Of a stretch of 64,000 nt of DNA, positions 47,826 through 62,600 are shown piece by piece. A program made the translations under genes and the position numbers. This stretch comes from Synanceia verrucosa. Lineage: Eukaryota > Chordata > Actinopteri > Perciformes > Synanceiidae. The DNA is taken from NCBI GenBank assembly GCA_029721515.1, contig CM056555.1, positions 727,001 through 791,000 on the forward strand, written 5' to 3'. The notes beneath the pieces were generated by a model, which was not told the origin of the DNA, made no database searches, and worked only from the letters and a program-made list of their open reading frames with translations. Every line of letters begins with the position of its first letter. The stretch's first letter is position 1.

Positions 47826-50050
47826 TGTTTAAAAAAAAAAGCCATACTATAGTATGTCAAGAAATATCTCTTTAAAAAAAGTCATTCTATAGTATGTCGA
47901 AAAAATGTCAAAAAATAAAATGTGACAAAAAGTGATAAATATACCTCATTGCGGTATGTTGAATGCATTTATAGCATAGTTTGTGGTTAAATGTTTAAAA
48001 AAGCCATATCATAGTATGTCAAGAAATATCTCTTTAAAAAAAGTCATACTATAGTATGTCGAAAAAGTAAAAAAAATGTCAAAAAATTAAAATATCTAAA
48101 AAGTGATAAATATACTTTATTATGGTATGTTGAATGGATTTATAGCATAATTTGTGGTTAAATGTTTTTAAAAAATGCCATATTTTAGTATGTCAAGAAA
48201 TATCTCTTTAAAAAAAGTCATACTGTAGTATGTCGAAAAAATGTCAAAAAATATAAAAAAAAAAAGTCTCATTATTGTATGTTGAATGGATTTATAGCAT
48301 AATTTGTGGTTAAAGGTTTAAAAAAAATGCCATATTTTAGTATGTCAAGAAATATCTCTTAAAAAAAGTCATATTATAGTATGTCGAAAAAGTCAAAAAT
48401 TGTCAAAAAATTAAAATAGCTAAAAAGTAATAAATATGCCTTATTATGGTATGTTGAATGGATTTGTAGCATAATTTGTAGTTAAATGTTATAAAAAAGC
48501 CATATTTTAGTATGTCAAGAAATACCTCCTGAAAAAAAGTCATACTGTAGTATGTCGAAAAAGAAAAAAAAGTCAAAAAATTAAAATGTCTAAAAAGTGA
48601 TAAATATGCCTTAATATGGTATGTTAAATGGATTTAGAACATAATTTGTGGCTAAATGTTTAAAAAAAAATGCCATATTTTATTATGTCAAGAAATATCT
48701 CTTTAAAAAAAAGTCATACTATAGTATTTTCGAAAAAGTCCAAAAATGTCAAAAAATAAAAACGGGACAAAGAGTGATACATATACTTTATTATGGTATG
48801 TTGAATGGACTTATAGCATAATTTGTGGTTAAATGTTAGAAAAAAAAAAGCCATATTTTATTATGTCAAGAAATACCTCCTGAAAAAAAAAGTCATACTA
48901 TAGTATGTCGAAAAAGTCAAAAAATGTGAAAAAAATTAAAATGTCTAATAAGTGATAAATATGCCTTATTATGGTATGTTGAATGGATTTATAGCATAAT
49001 TTGTGTTTAAATGTTTCAAAAAAAAGCCATATTTTAGTATGTCAAGAAATACCTCTTTAAAAAAAGTCATACTATAGTATGTCGAAAAAGTCAAAAAAAG
49101 GTAAAAAAAAATTAAAACCTCTAAAAAGTGATAAATATGCCTTAATATGGTATGTTGAATGGATTTGTAGCATAATTTATGGTTAAATGTTTTTAAAAAA
49201 AGCCATATTTTATTATGTCAAGAAATACCTCTTTAAAAAAAAGTCATACTATAGTATGTCGAAAAAGTCAAAAAATGTAAAAAAAAATTAAAACGTCTAA
49301 AAAGTGATAAATATGCCTTAATATAGTATGTTGAATGGATTTATAGCATAATTTGTGGTTAAATGTTATAAAAAAAAAGCCGTATTTTAGTATGTCAAGA
49401 AATACCTCCTGAAAAAAAAGTCATACTATAGTATGTCGAAAAAGTCAAAAAAATGTCAAAAAATTAAAATGTCTAAAAAGTGATAAAAAAAATGCCTTAT
49501 TATGGTATGTTGAATGGATTTATAGCATAATTTGTGGTGAAATGTTTTTAAAAAAAAAGCCATATTTTAGTATGTCAAGAAATACCTCCTGAAAAAAAAG
49601 TCATACTATAGTATGTCGAAAAAGTCAAAAAAAAGTCAAAAAATTAAAATGTCTAAAAAGTGATAAATATGTCTCATTATGGTATGTTGAATGGATTTAT
49701 AGCATAATTTGTGTTTAAATGTCTACACAAAAGTCATACTATAGAATGTCAAAAAAGCTGTAAAAACATCATACTATAGCATGTCAAAAATGTCAAAAAA
49801 TGAAAACATCTAAAAAGTGATAAATGTCTTATTATGGTATGTTTAATGGATTTATAGCATAATTTGTTGTTAAATATTGAAAAAAAGCCATCTTATAATA
49901 AAGTTGGAAAACACAAGCATACTATAGTATGTTGAAAAAAAGTCAGAAATTGTCACATCTTAAAATGTCATTAAAAACTCCTCAAACATTTTTATAGAAT
50001 CCTGAATGATTTCCTAGTCATTTGTGTTGAAAAAAGTGGTGAAAAAAAAC
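47826..50050. repeat. Satellite core, block 1 (about 13 units)
   Basis: Tandem units of roughly 162-178 bp, each with the CATACTATAGTATG palindrome. The final two units (49.7-50.0 kb) decay toward the gene-like island. Confidence 0.95.
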
Positions 50051-50072
50051 ATTTACAACAACAAAATCACAG

Positions 50073-50078
50073 TTTATT
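50073..50078 (-). terminator. Candidate polyadenylation signal AATAAA
   Basis: TTTATT on the + strand gives AATAAA on the minus strand, about 345 bases after the candidate stop at 50422 and followed by T/G-rich sequence (TTTTGTTGTTG). Confidence 0.3.
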
Positions 50079-50421
50079 CTGAAAACAAAATAAAGACAAT
50101 TACTCAAAAATCAAACAAACAGGCAAGGTCTGCCAGTGTCGCCAAAACCAAGGTGGCTGAGAACCGTTATCCGAATTTGATCATAAATGAAAACACCTGA
50201 GTGCAATGTACAGGGTGGTTAAACTGGACTTTAAGTAAATCTAAACCTTCTCAGTTGCACACACAAATCAGTGCTGCTCGTCCAGAGTTCAAAAGTTCAC
50301 AGGTCTACTGTGCACAAACAATTTCCTGATCAACACACCAGCACACTTTCACAACAATCGTTTGAAGGTGGACTGTTCAATGGGATTTTCAGCCACCCCG
50401 TGTCAAGCTCCACAACCACTC

Positions 50422-50561
50422 TCATCTTCTGTCTGTCTTCCTCCTGCGGCTGGAGTGGTTGAGCGTGTCCACGTCATCTGGAGGAGGCAGGAGCAGCCGG
50501 CCTGGAACACCAGTCCATGACCGTTCAGGGTGGTGCACCAATCCCTGTGGCAGTGCAGGAG
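50422..50561 (-). CDS. Candidate 3'-terminal exon inside the satellite island
   Basis: On the minus strand CTCATTAGTATAATTTCACAG is a plausible acceptor. After two bases completing a split codon, 45 codons run to TGA. The product begins PALPQGLVHHPERSW, passes LLLPPPDDVDTLNHSS and ends in a basic RRRKTDRR tail. Codons are vertebrate-like (CTC AAC CAC TCC AGC CGC AGG AGG AAG). A second frame is also open for about 53 codons, so the frame choice is uncertain. The family is not recognised. It may be a working terminal exon, an alternative exon, or a captured fragment of a gene. Confidence 0.3.
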
Positions 50562-50605
50562 CTGTGAAATTATACTAATGAGCAGAACAAGAAGTATTTT
50601 TTAAG

Positions 50606-53600
50606 ATTTCACATTATAATATGTCAAGAAAGATGCTCATACTATAGCATGTCGAAAACGTCAAAAAAGTAAAAAAATTAAAATGTCTAAAAAGTGATAA
50701 ATATGTCTTATTATGGTGTGTTGAATGGATTTATAACATCATTTGTTAAATGTTGAAAAAAAAAAAAGCCAAATTATTACATGTCAAGAAATACCTCCTG
50801 AAAAAAAAGTCATACTATAGTATGTCGAAAAAGTCAAAAAATGTCAAAAATTTTAAATATATAAAAAGTGATTAATATGCCTTATTATGGTATGTTGAAT
50901 GGATTTATAGCATAATTTGTGTTTAAATGCCTACACAAAAGCCAGATTATAGTATGTCAAAAAAGCTGTAAAAACGTCATACTATAGTATGTTGAAAAAG
51001 TCAAAAAATGTCCAAAAAAAATTGAAATGTCTAAAAAGTGATAAATATGTCTTATTATGGTTTTTTGAATGGATTTATAACATAATTTGTTGTTAAATGT
51101 TGAAAAAAAAAAAAAGCCAAATTATTACATGTCAAGAAATACCTCCTGAAAAAAAAGTCATACTATAGCATGTCGAAAACGTCAAAAAAGTAAAAAAATT
51201 AAAATGTCTAAAAAGTGATAAATATGCATTATTATTGTATGTTGAATGGATTTATAGCATAATTTGTGGTTAAATGTTTAAAAAAAAAAAAAAAAAGCCA
51301 TATTTTAGTATGTCAAGAAATATCTCTTTAAAAAAAGTCATACTATAGTATGTCGAAAAAGTCAAAAAATGTCAAAAAATTAAAATGTCTAAAAAGTGAT
51401 AAATATGCCTTATTATGGTATGTTGAATGGATTTATAGCATAATTTGTCGTTAAATGTAAAAAAAATGCATATTTTAGTATGTCAAGAAATATCTCTTTA
51501 AAAAGGTCATACTATAATATGTTGAAAAAGTAAAAAAGTCAAAAATTAAAATGTCTAAAAGTGATAAATATGCCTTATTATGGTATGTTGAATGGATTTA
51601 TAGCATAATTTGTGGTGAAATGTTTTTAAAAAAAAAAGCCATATTTTAGTATGTCAAGAAATACCTCCTGAAAAAAAAGTCATACTATAGTATGTCGAAA
51701 AAGTCAAAAAAAGTCAAAAAATTAAAATGTCTAAAAAGTGATAAATATGCCTTAATATGGTATGTTGAATGGATTTATAGCATAATTTGTGGTTAAATGT
51801 TTATAAAAAAGCCATATTTTAGTATGTCAAGAAATACCTCCTGAAAAAAAAGTCATACTATAGTATGTCGAAAAAGTCAAAAAATGTCAAAAAATTAAAA
51901 TGTCTAAAAAGTGATAAATATGCCTTAATATGGTATGTTGAATGGATTTATAGCATAATTTGTGGTTAAATGTTTATAAAAAAGCCATATTTTAGTATGT
52001 CAAGAAATATCTCTTTAAAAAAAGTCATACTATAGTATGTCGAAAAAGTCAAAAAAAGTCAAAAAATTAAAATGTCTAAAAAGTGATAAATATGCCTTAA
52101 TATGGTATGTTGAATGGATTTATAGCATAATTTGTGGTTAAATGTTCAATAAAAAGCCATATTTTAGTATGTCAAGAAATACCTCCTGAAAAAAAAGTCA
52201 TACTATAGTATGTTGAAAAAGTAAAAAAAAAAGTCAAAAAATTAAAATGTCTAAAAAGTGATAAATATGCCTTAATATGGTATGTTGAATGGATTTATAG
52301 CATAATTTGTGGTTAAATGTTATTAAAAAAAAAGCCATATTTTAGTATGTCAAGAAATACCTCCTGAAAAAAAAGTCATACTATAGTATGTCGAAAAAGT
52401 CAAAAAAATGTCAAAAAATTAAAATGTCTAAAAAGTGATAAATATGCCTCAATATGGTATGTTGAATGGATTTATAGCATAATTTGTGGTGAAATGTTTT
52501 TTTTAAAAAAAGCCATATTTTAGTATGTCAAGAAATACCTCCTGAAAAAAAGTCATACTATAGTATGTCGAAAAAGTCAAAAAATTAAAATGTCTAAAAA
52601 GTGATAAATATGCCTTAATATGGTATGTTGAATGGATTTATAGCATAATTTGTGGTGAAATGTTTTTTTTAAAAAAAGCCATATTTTAGTATGTCAAGAA
52701 ATACCTCCTGAAAAAAAGTCATACTATAGTCTGTCGAAAAAGTCAAAAAATGTCCAAAAAAAATTGAAATGTCTAAAAAGTGATAAATATGCCTTATTAT
52801 GGTATGTTGAATGGATTTATAGCATAATTTGTGGTTAAATGTTCAATAAAAAGCCATATTTTAGTATGTCAAGAAATACCTCCTGAAAAAAAAGTCATAC
52901 TATAGTATGTCGAAAAAGTCAAAAAAAAGTCAAAAAAAGTCAAAAAATTAAAATGTCTAAAAAGTGATAAATATTCCTTAATATGGTATGTTGAATGGAT
53001 TTATAGCATAATTTGTGGTTAAATGTTCAATAAAAAGCCATATTTTAGTATGTCAAGAAATATCTCCTGAAAAAAAAGTCATACTATAGTATGTCGAAAA
53101 AGTCAAAAAATGTAAAAAAATTAAAATGTCTAAAAAGTGATAAATATGCCTTAATATGGTATGTTGAATGGATTTATAGCATAATTTGTGGTTAAATGTT
53201 ATAAAAAAAAAAGCCATATTTTAGTATGGCAAGAAATACCTCCTGAAAAAAAAGTCATACTATAGTGTGTCGAAAAAGTCAAAAAATGTCAAAAAATTAA
53301 AATGTCTAAAAAGTGATAAATATTCCTTAATATGGTATGTTGAATGGATTTATAGCATAATTTGTGGTTAAATGTTTAAAAAAAGCCATATTTTAGTATG
53401 TCAAGAAATACCTCCTGAAAAAAAAGTCATACTATAGTATGTCGAAAAAGTCAAAAAAAGTCAAAAAAAGTCAAAAAATGAAAATATCTAAATAGTGATA
53501 AATATGCCTTAATATGGTATGTTGAATGGATTTATAGCATAATTTGTGGTTAAATGTTATAAAAAAAAAGCCATATTTTAGTATGTCAAGAAATACCTCC

Positions 53601-56600
53601 TGAAAAAAAAGTCATACTATAGTGTGTCGAAAAAGTCAAAAAATGTCAAAAAATTAAAATGTCTAAAAAGTGATAAAAAATGCCTTATTATGGTATGTTG
53701 AATGGATTTATAGCATAATTTGTGGTTAAATGTTTAAAAAAAGCCATATTTTAGTATGTCAAGAAATATCTCCTGAAAAAAAAGTCATACTATATAGTAT
53801 GTCGAAAAAGTCAAAAATGTCAAAATTAAAATGTCTAAAAAGTGATAAATATGTCTTATTATGGTATGTTGAATGGATTTATATCATAATTTGTGGTTAA
53901 ATGTTATAAAAAAAAAGCCATATTTTAGTATGTCAAGAAATACCTCCTGAAAAAAAAGTCATACTATAGTGTGTCGAAAAAGTCAAAAAATGTCAAAAAA
54001 TTAAAATGTCTAAAAAGTGATAAAAAATGCCTTATTATGGTATGTTGAATGGATTTATAGCATAATTTGTGGTGAAATGTTTAAAAAAAAAGCCATATTT
54101 TAGTATGTCAAGAAATACCTCCTGAAAAAAAAGTCATACTATAGTGTGTCGAAAAAGTCAAAAAATGTCAAAAAATTAAAATGTCTAAAAAGTGATAAAT
54201 ATGCCTTAATATGGTGTGTTGAATGGATTTATAGCATAATTTGTGGTTAAATGTTTTTTAAAAAAAAAGCCATATTATAGTATTTCAAGAAATACCTCCT
54301 GAAAAAAAAAGTCATACTATAGTATGTCGAAAAAGTCAAAAAAAAAGTCAAAAAATTAAAATGTCTAAAAAGTGATAAATATGCCTTAATATGGTATGTT
54401 GAATGGATTTATAGCATAATTTGTGGTGAAATGTTATAAAAAAAAAAAAGCCATATTTTAGTATGTCAAGAAATACCTCCTGAAAAAAAAGTCATACTAT
54501 AGTATGTCGAAAAAGTCAAAAAATGTCAAAAAATTTAAATATCTAAAAAGTGATAAATATGCCTTATTATGGTATGTTGAATGGATTTATGGCATAATTT
54601 GTGGTTAAATGTTTAAAAAAAAAGCCATATTTTAGTATGTCAAGAAATACCTCCTGAAAAAAAAGTCATACTATAGTATGTCGAAAAAGTCAAAAAAATG
54701 TCAAAAAATTAAAATATCTAAAAAGTGATAAATATGCCTTATTATGGTATGTTGAATGGATTTGTGGCATAATTTGTGGTTAAATGTTTAAAAAAAGCAA
54801 TATTTTAGTTTGTCAAGAAATACCTCCTGAAAAAAAAGTCATACTATAGTATGTCGAAAAAGTCAAAAAATGTCAAAAAATTTAAATATCTAAAAAGTGA
54901 TAAATATGCCTTATTATGGTATGTTGAATGGATTTGTGGCATAATTTGTGGTTAAATGTTTAAAAAAAAAGCCATATTTTAGTATGTCAAGAAATATCTC
55001 CTGAAAAAAAAGTCATACTATAGTAGGTCGAAAAAGTCAAAAAATGTCAAAAAATTAAAATGTCTAAAAAGTGATAAATATGCCTTAATATGGTATGTTG
55101 AATGGATTTGTAGCATAATTTGTGGTTAAATGTTATAAAAAAAAAAGCCATATTTTAGTATGTCAAGAAATATCTCTTTAAAAAAAGTCATACTATAGTA
55201 TGTCGAAAAAGTCAAAAAAATGTCAAAAAATTAAAATGTCTAAAAAGTGATAAATATACTTTATTATGGTATGTTGAATGGATTTATAGCATAATTTGTT
55301 GTTAAATGTTTAAAAAAAAAAAGCCAAATTATTACATGTCAAGAAATACCTCCTGAAAAAAAAGTCATACTATAGTATGTCGAAAAAGTAAAAAAAAAGT
55401 CAAAAAATTAAAATGTCTAAAAAGTGATAAATATGCCTTAATATGGTATGTTGAATGGATTTATAGCATAATTTGTGGTGAAATGTTATTAAAAAAAAGC
55501 CATATTTTAGTATGTCAAGAAATACCTCCTGAAAAAAAAGTCATACTATAGTATGTCGAAAAAGTAAAAAAAAAAGTCAAAAAATTAAAATGTCTAAAAA
55601 GTGATAAATATGTCTTATTATGGTATGTTGAATGGATTTATAGCATAATTTGTGGTTAAATGTTTAAAAAAAGCCATATTTTAGTATGTCAAGAAATACC
55701 TCCTGAAAAAAAAGTCATACTATAGTATGTCGAAAAAGTAAAAAAAATGTCAAAAAAATTAAAATGTGTAAAAAGTGATAAATATGCCTTAATATGGTAT
55801 GATGAATGGATTTATAGCATAATTTGTGGTTAAATGTTTAAAAAAAAAAAAAAAATGCCATATTTTAGTATGTCAAGAAATATCTCTTTAAAAAAAGTCA
55901 TACTATAGTATGTCGAAAAAGTCAAAAAATGTCAAAAAATTAAAATGTCTAAAAAGTGATAAATATACTTTATTATGGTATGTTGAATGGATTTATAGCA
56001 TAATTTGTGGTTAAATGTTTAAAAAAAGGCATATTTTAGTATGTCAAGAAATATCTCTTTAAAAAAGGTCATACTATAGTATGTCGAAAAAGTAAAAAAA
56101 AAAAGTCAAAAAATTAAAATGTCTAAAAAGTGATAAATATGCCTTAATATGGTATGTTGAATGGATTTATAGCATAATTTGTGGTGAAATGTTATTAAAA
56201 AAAAAGGCATATTTTAGTATGTCAAGAAATATCTCTTTAAAAAAGGTCATACTATAATATGTCGAAAAAGTAAAAAAAAAAAGTCAAAAAATTAAAATGT
56301 CTAAAAAGTGATAAATATGCCTTAATATGGTATGTTGAATGGATTTATAGCATAATTTGTGGTGAAATGTTATAAAAAAAGCCATATTTTAGTATGTCAA
56401 GAAATACCTCCTGAAAAAAAAGTCATACTATAGTATGTCGAAAAAGTCAAAAAAAAGTCAAAAAATTAAAATGTCTAAAAAGTGATAAATATGTCTTATT
56501 ATGGTATGTTGAATGGATTTATAGCATAATTTGTGGTTAAATGTTTTTAAAAGAAAAGCCATATTTTAGTATGTCAAGAAATACCTCCTGAAAAAAAAGT

Positions 56601-59600
56601 CATACTATAGTATGTCGAAAAAGTAAAAAAAATGTCAAAAAATTAAAATGTGTAAAAAGTGATAAATATGCCTTAATATGGTATGTTGAATGGATTTATA
56701 GCATAATTTGTGGTTAAATGTTATAAAAAAGCCATATTTTAGTATGTCAAGAAATACCTCCTGAAAAAAAAGTCATACTATAGTATGTCGAAAAAGTAAA
56801 AAAAAAGTCAAAAAAAGTCAAAAAATTAAAATGTCTAAAAAGTGATAAATATTCCTTAATATGGTATGTTGAATGGATTTATAGCATAATTTGTGGTTAA
56901 ATGTTCAATAAAAAGCCATATTTTAGTATGTCAAGAAATATCTCCTGAAAAAAAAGTCATACTATAGTATGTCGAAAAAGTCAAAAAATGTCAAAAAATT
57001 AAAATGTCTAAAAAGTGATAAATATGCCTTAATATGGTATGTTGAATGGATTTATAGCATAATTTGTGGTTAAATGTTATAAAAAAGCCATATTTTAGTA
57101 TGTCAAGAAATACCTCCTGAAAAAAAAGTCATACTATAGTGTGTCGAAAAAGTCAAAAAATGTCAAAAAATTAAAATGTCTAAAAAGTGATAAAAAATGC
57201 CTTATTATGGTATGTTGAATGGATTTATAGCATAATTTGTGGTTAAATGTTTAAAAAAAGCCATATTTTAGTATGTCAAGAAATACCTCCTGAAAAAAAA
57301 GTCATACTATATAGTATGTCGAAAAAGTCAAAAAAAAGTCAAAAAAAGTCAAAAAATTAAAATGTCTAAAAAGTGATAAATATGTCTTATTATGGTATGT
57401 TGAATGGATTTATAGCATAATTTGTGGTTAAATGTTATAAAAAAAAAGCCATATTTTAGTATGTCAAGAAATACCTCCTGAAAAAAAAGTCATACTATAG
57501 TATGTCGAAAAAGTCAAAAAAATGTCAAAAAATTAAAATATCTAAAAAGTGATAAATATGCCTTAATATGGTGTGTTGAATGGATTTATGGCACAATTTG
57601 TGGTTAAATGTTTAAAAAAAGCAATATTTTAGTATGTCAAGAAATACCTCCTGAAAAAAAAGTCATACTATAGTATGTCGAAAAAGTAAAAAAAAAAGTG
57701 AAAAAATTAAAAATTTCTAAAAAGTGATAAATATGCCTTAATATGGTGTGTTGAATGGATTTATGGCATAATTTGTGGTTAAATGTTTTTAAAAAAAAAG
57801 CCATATTATAGTATTTCAAGAAATACCTCCTGTAAAAAAAAGTCATACTATAGTATGTCGAAAAAGTAAAAAAAATGTCAAAAAATTCAAATATCTAAAA
57901 AGTGATAAATATGCCTTAATATGGTATGTTGAATGGATTTATAGCATAATTTGTGGTTAAATGTTTTTTTTTTAAAAAAAAAGCCATATTTTAGTATGTC
58001 AAGAAATATCTCTTTAAAAAAAGTCATACTATAGTATGTCGAAAAAGTCAAAAAATGTCAAAAAATTAAAATGTCTAAAAAGTGATAAATATACTTTATT
58101 ATGGTGTGTTGAATGGATTTATAACATAATTTGTTGTTAAATGTTTAAAAAAAAAGCCAAATTATTACATGTCAAGAAATACCTCCTGAAAAAAAAGTCA
58201 TACTATAGTATGTCGAAAAAGTCAAAAAATGTCAAAAATTTTAAATATATAAAAAGTGATAAATATGCCTTATTATGGTATGTTGAATGGATTTATAGCA
58301 TAATTTGTGGTTAAATGTTTAAAAAAAGCAATATTTTAGTATGTCAAGAAATACCTCCTGAAAAAAAAGTCATACTATAGTATGTCGAAAAAGTAAAAAA
58401 AAATGTCAAAAAATTAAAATGTCTAAAAAGTGATAAATATGCCTTAATATGGTGTGTTGAATGGATTTATGGCATAATTTGTGGTTAAATGTTTAAAAAA
58501 AGCCATATTTTAGTATGTCAAGAAATACCTCCTGAAAAAAAAGTCATACTATAGTATGTCGAAAAAGTCAAAAAAATGTCAAAAAATTAAAATGTCTAAA
58601 AAGTGATAAATATGCCTTAATATGGTATGTTGAATGGATTTATAGCATAATTTGTGGTGAAATGTTATAAAAAAAAAAGCCATATTTTAGTATGTCAAGA
58701 AATACCTCCTGAAAAAAAAGTCATACTATCGTATGTCGAAAAAGAAAAAAAAATGTCAAAAAATTAAAATGTGTAAAAAGTCATAAATATGCCTTAATAT
58801 GGTATGTTGAATGGATTTATTGCATAATTTGTGGTTAAATGTTTTTTTTTTTTTTACAAAAGCCATATTTTAGTATGTCAAGAAATATCTCTTTAAAAAA
58901 AGTCATACTATCGTATGTCGAAAAAGTCAAAAATTTAAAATGTCTAAAAAGTGATAAATATGCCTTAATATGGTATGTTGAATGGATTTATAGCATAATT
59001 TGTGGTTAAATGTTATAAAAAAAAAGCCATATTTTAGTATGTCAAGAAATACCTCCTGTAAAAAAAAGTCATACTATAGTATGTCGAAAAAGTCAAAAAA
59101 ATGTCAAAAAATTAAAATATCTAAAAAGTGATAAATATGCCTTAATATGGTGTGTTGAATGGATTTATAGCATAATTTGTGGTTAAATTTTTAAAAAAAA
59201 AAAAAAAAAAGCCATATTTTAGTATGTCAAGAAATATCTCTTTAAAAAAAGTCATACTATAGTATGTCGAAAAAGTCAAAAAATGTCAAAAAATTAAAAT
59301 GTCTAAAAAGTGATAAATATACTTTATTATGGTGTGTTGAATGGATTTATAACATAATTTGTTGTTAAATGTTTAAAAAAAAAAAAGCCAAATTATTACA
59401 TGTCAAGAAATACCTCCTGAAAAAAAGTCATACTATAGTATGTCGAAAAAGTCAAAAAATGTCAAAAATTTTAAATATATAAAAATTGATAAATATGCCT
59501 TATTGTGGTATGTTGAATGGATTTATAGCATAATTTGTGGTTAAATGTTTATAAAAAAGCCATATTTTAGTATGTCAAGAAATATCTCTTTAAAAAAAGT

Positions 59601-62600
59601 CATACTATAGTATGTCGAAAAAGTCAAAAAAATGTCAAAAAATTAAAATGTCTAAAAAGTGATAAAAAATGCCTTATTATGGTATGTTGAATGGATTTAT
59701 AGCATAATTTGTGGTTAAATGTTATAAAAAAAAAAGCCATATTTTAGTATGTCAAGAAATACCTCCTGAAAAAAAAGTCATACTATAGTATGTCGAAAAA
59801 GTCAAAAAATGTCAAAAAATTAAAATATCTAAAAAGTGATAAATATGCCTTATTATGGTATGTTGAATAGATTTGTGGCATAATTTGTGGTTAAATGTTT
59901 AAAAAAAAGCCATATTTTAGTATGTCAAGAAATATCTCTTTAAAAAAAGTCATACTATCGTATGTCGAAAAAGTCAAAAAATGTCAAAAAATTAAAATGT
60001 GTAAAAAGTGATAAATATGCCTTAATATGGTATGTTGAATGGATTTGTAGCATAATTTGTGGTTAAATGTTCAATAAAAAGCCATATTTTAGTATGTCAA
60101 AAAATATCTCCTGAAAAAAAAGTCATACTATAGTATGTCGAAAAAGTCAAAAAAAGTCAAAAAATTAAAATGTCTAAAAAGTGATAAAAAAATGCCTTAT
60201 TATGGTATGTTGAATGGATTTATAGCATAATTTGTGGTTAAATGTTTAAAAAAAGCCATATTTTAGTATGTCAAGAAATACCTCCTGAAAAAAAAGTCAT
60301 ACTATAGTATGTCGAAAAAGTAAAAAAAAATGTCAAAAAATTTAAATGTCTAAAAAGTGATAAATATGCCTTAATATGGTGTGTTGAATGGATTTATAGC
60401 ATAATTTGTGGTTAAATGTTTAAAAAAAAAAAAAAGCCATATTTTAGTATGTCAAGAAATACCTCCTGAAAAAAAAGTCATACTATAGTATGTCGAAAAA
60501 GTCAAAAAATGTCAAAAAATTAAAATGTCTAAAAAGTGATAAAAAATGCCTTATTATGGTATGTTGAATGGATTTGTGGCATAATTTGTGGTGAAATGTT
60601 TAAAAAAAAAGCCATATTTTAGTATGTCAAGAAATACCTCCTGAAAAAAAAGTCATACTATAGTATGTCGAAAAAGTAACAAAAAAAAAAGTCAAAAAAT
60701 TAAAATGTCTAAAAAGTGATAAATATGCCTTATTATGGTATGTTGAATGGATTTATAGCATAATTTGTGGTTAAATGTTATAAAAAAGCCATATTTTAGT
60801 ATGTCAAGAAATATCTCCTGAAAAAAAAGTCATACTATAGTATGTCGAAAAAGTCAAAAAAAATGTCAAAAAATTAAAATGTCTAAAAAGTGATAAATAT
60901 GCCTTAATATGGTATGTTGAATGGATTTATGGCATAATTTGTTGTTAAATGTTTAAAAAAAAAAAAGCCAAATTATTACATGTCAAGAAATACCTCCTGA
61001 AAAAAAAGTCATACTATCGTATGTCGAAAAAGTCAAAAAATGTCAAAAATTTTAAATATATAAAAAGTGATAAATATGCCTTATTGTGGTATGTTGAATG
61101 GATTTATAGCATAATTTGTGGTTAAATGTTTTTTTTTTAAAAAAAAAGCCATATTTTAGTATGTCAAGAAATATCTCCTGAAAAAAAAGTCATACTATAG
61201 TATGTCGAAAAAGTCAAAAAATGTCAAAAAATTAAAATGTCTAAAAAGTGATAAATATGCCTTTTTATGGTATGTTGAATGGATTTATAACATAATTTGT
61301 GGTTAAATGTTTAAAAAAAGCCATATTTTCGTATGTCAAGAAATACCTCCTGAAAAAAAAGTCATACTATAGTATGTCGAAAAAGTCAAAAAATGTCAAA
61401 AAATTAAAATATCTAAAAAGTGACAAATATGCCTTAATATGGTATGTTGAATGGATTTATAGCATAATTTGTGGTTAAATGTTCAATAAAAAGCCATATT
61501 TTAGTATGTCAAGAAATACCTCCTGAAAAAAAAGTCATACTATAGTATGTCGAAAAAGTCAAAAAAAGTCAAAAAATTAAAATGTCTAAAAAGTGATAAA
61601 TATGCCTTAATATGGTATGTTGAATGGATTTATAGCATAATTTGTGGTTAAATGTTATTAAAAAAAAAGCCATATTTTAGTATGTCAAGAAATATCTCCT
61701 GAAAAAAAAGTCATACGATAGTATGTCGAAAAAGTAAAAAAATTTCACAAAATTAAAATGTCTAAAAAGTGATAAATATGCCTTAATATGGTATGTTGAA
61801 TGGATTTATAGCATAATTTGTGGTTAAATGTTATAAAAAAAAGCCATATTTTAGTATGTCAAGAAATACCTCCTGAAAAAAAGTCATACTATAGTATGTC
61901 GAAAAAGTCAAAAAATTAAAATGTCTAAAAAGTGATAAATATGCCTTAATATGGTGTGTTGAATGGATTTATAACATAATTTGTGGTTAAATGTTTTAAA
62001 AAAGCCAAATTATTACATGTCAAGAAATATCTCTTTAAAAAAAAAATCATACTATAGTATGTCGAAAAAGTCAAAAAATGTCAAAAAATTAAAATATCTA
62101 AAAAGTGACAAATATGTCTTAATATGGTATGTTGAATGGATTTATAGCATAATTTGTGGTTAAATGTTTATAAAAAAGCCATATTTTAGTATGTCAAGAA
62201 ATACCTCCTGAAAAAAGTCATACTATAGTATGTCGAAAAAGTCAAAAATGTCAAAAATTAAAATGTCTAAAAAGTGATAAATATGTCTTAATATGGTATG
62301 TTGAATGGATTTATAGCATAATTTGTGGTTAAATGTTTATAAAAAAGCCATATTTTAGTATGTCAAGAAATACCTCCTGAAAAAAAAGTCATACTATAGT
62401 ATGTCGAAAAAGTCAAAAAAAGTCAAAAAATGAAAATATCTAAAAAGTGATAAATATGTCTTATTATGGTATGTTGAATGGATTTATAACATAATTTGTG
62501 GTTAAATGTTTAAAAAAAAGCCATATTTTCGTATGTCAAGAAATACCTCCTGAAAAAAAAGTCATACTATAGTATGTCGAAAAAGTCAAACAAATGTCAA

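Larger units (their letters stand above)
50051..50605 (-). other. GC-richer non-satellite island within the array
   Basis: A single block unrelated to the satellite on either side, with mixed base composition rising to GC-rich at 50400-50560. Read on the minus strand it has the order acceptor, short coding frame, about 340 bases without structure, then AATAAA. No T-run corresponding to a retrocopy poly(A) tail is seen at the low-coordinate boundary, and no target duplication is clear. Confidence 0.8.
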
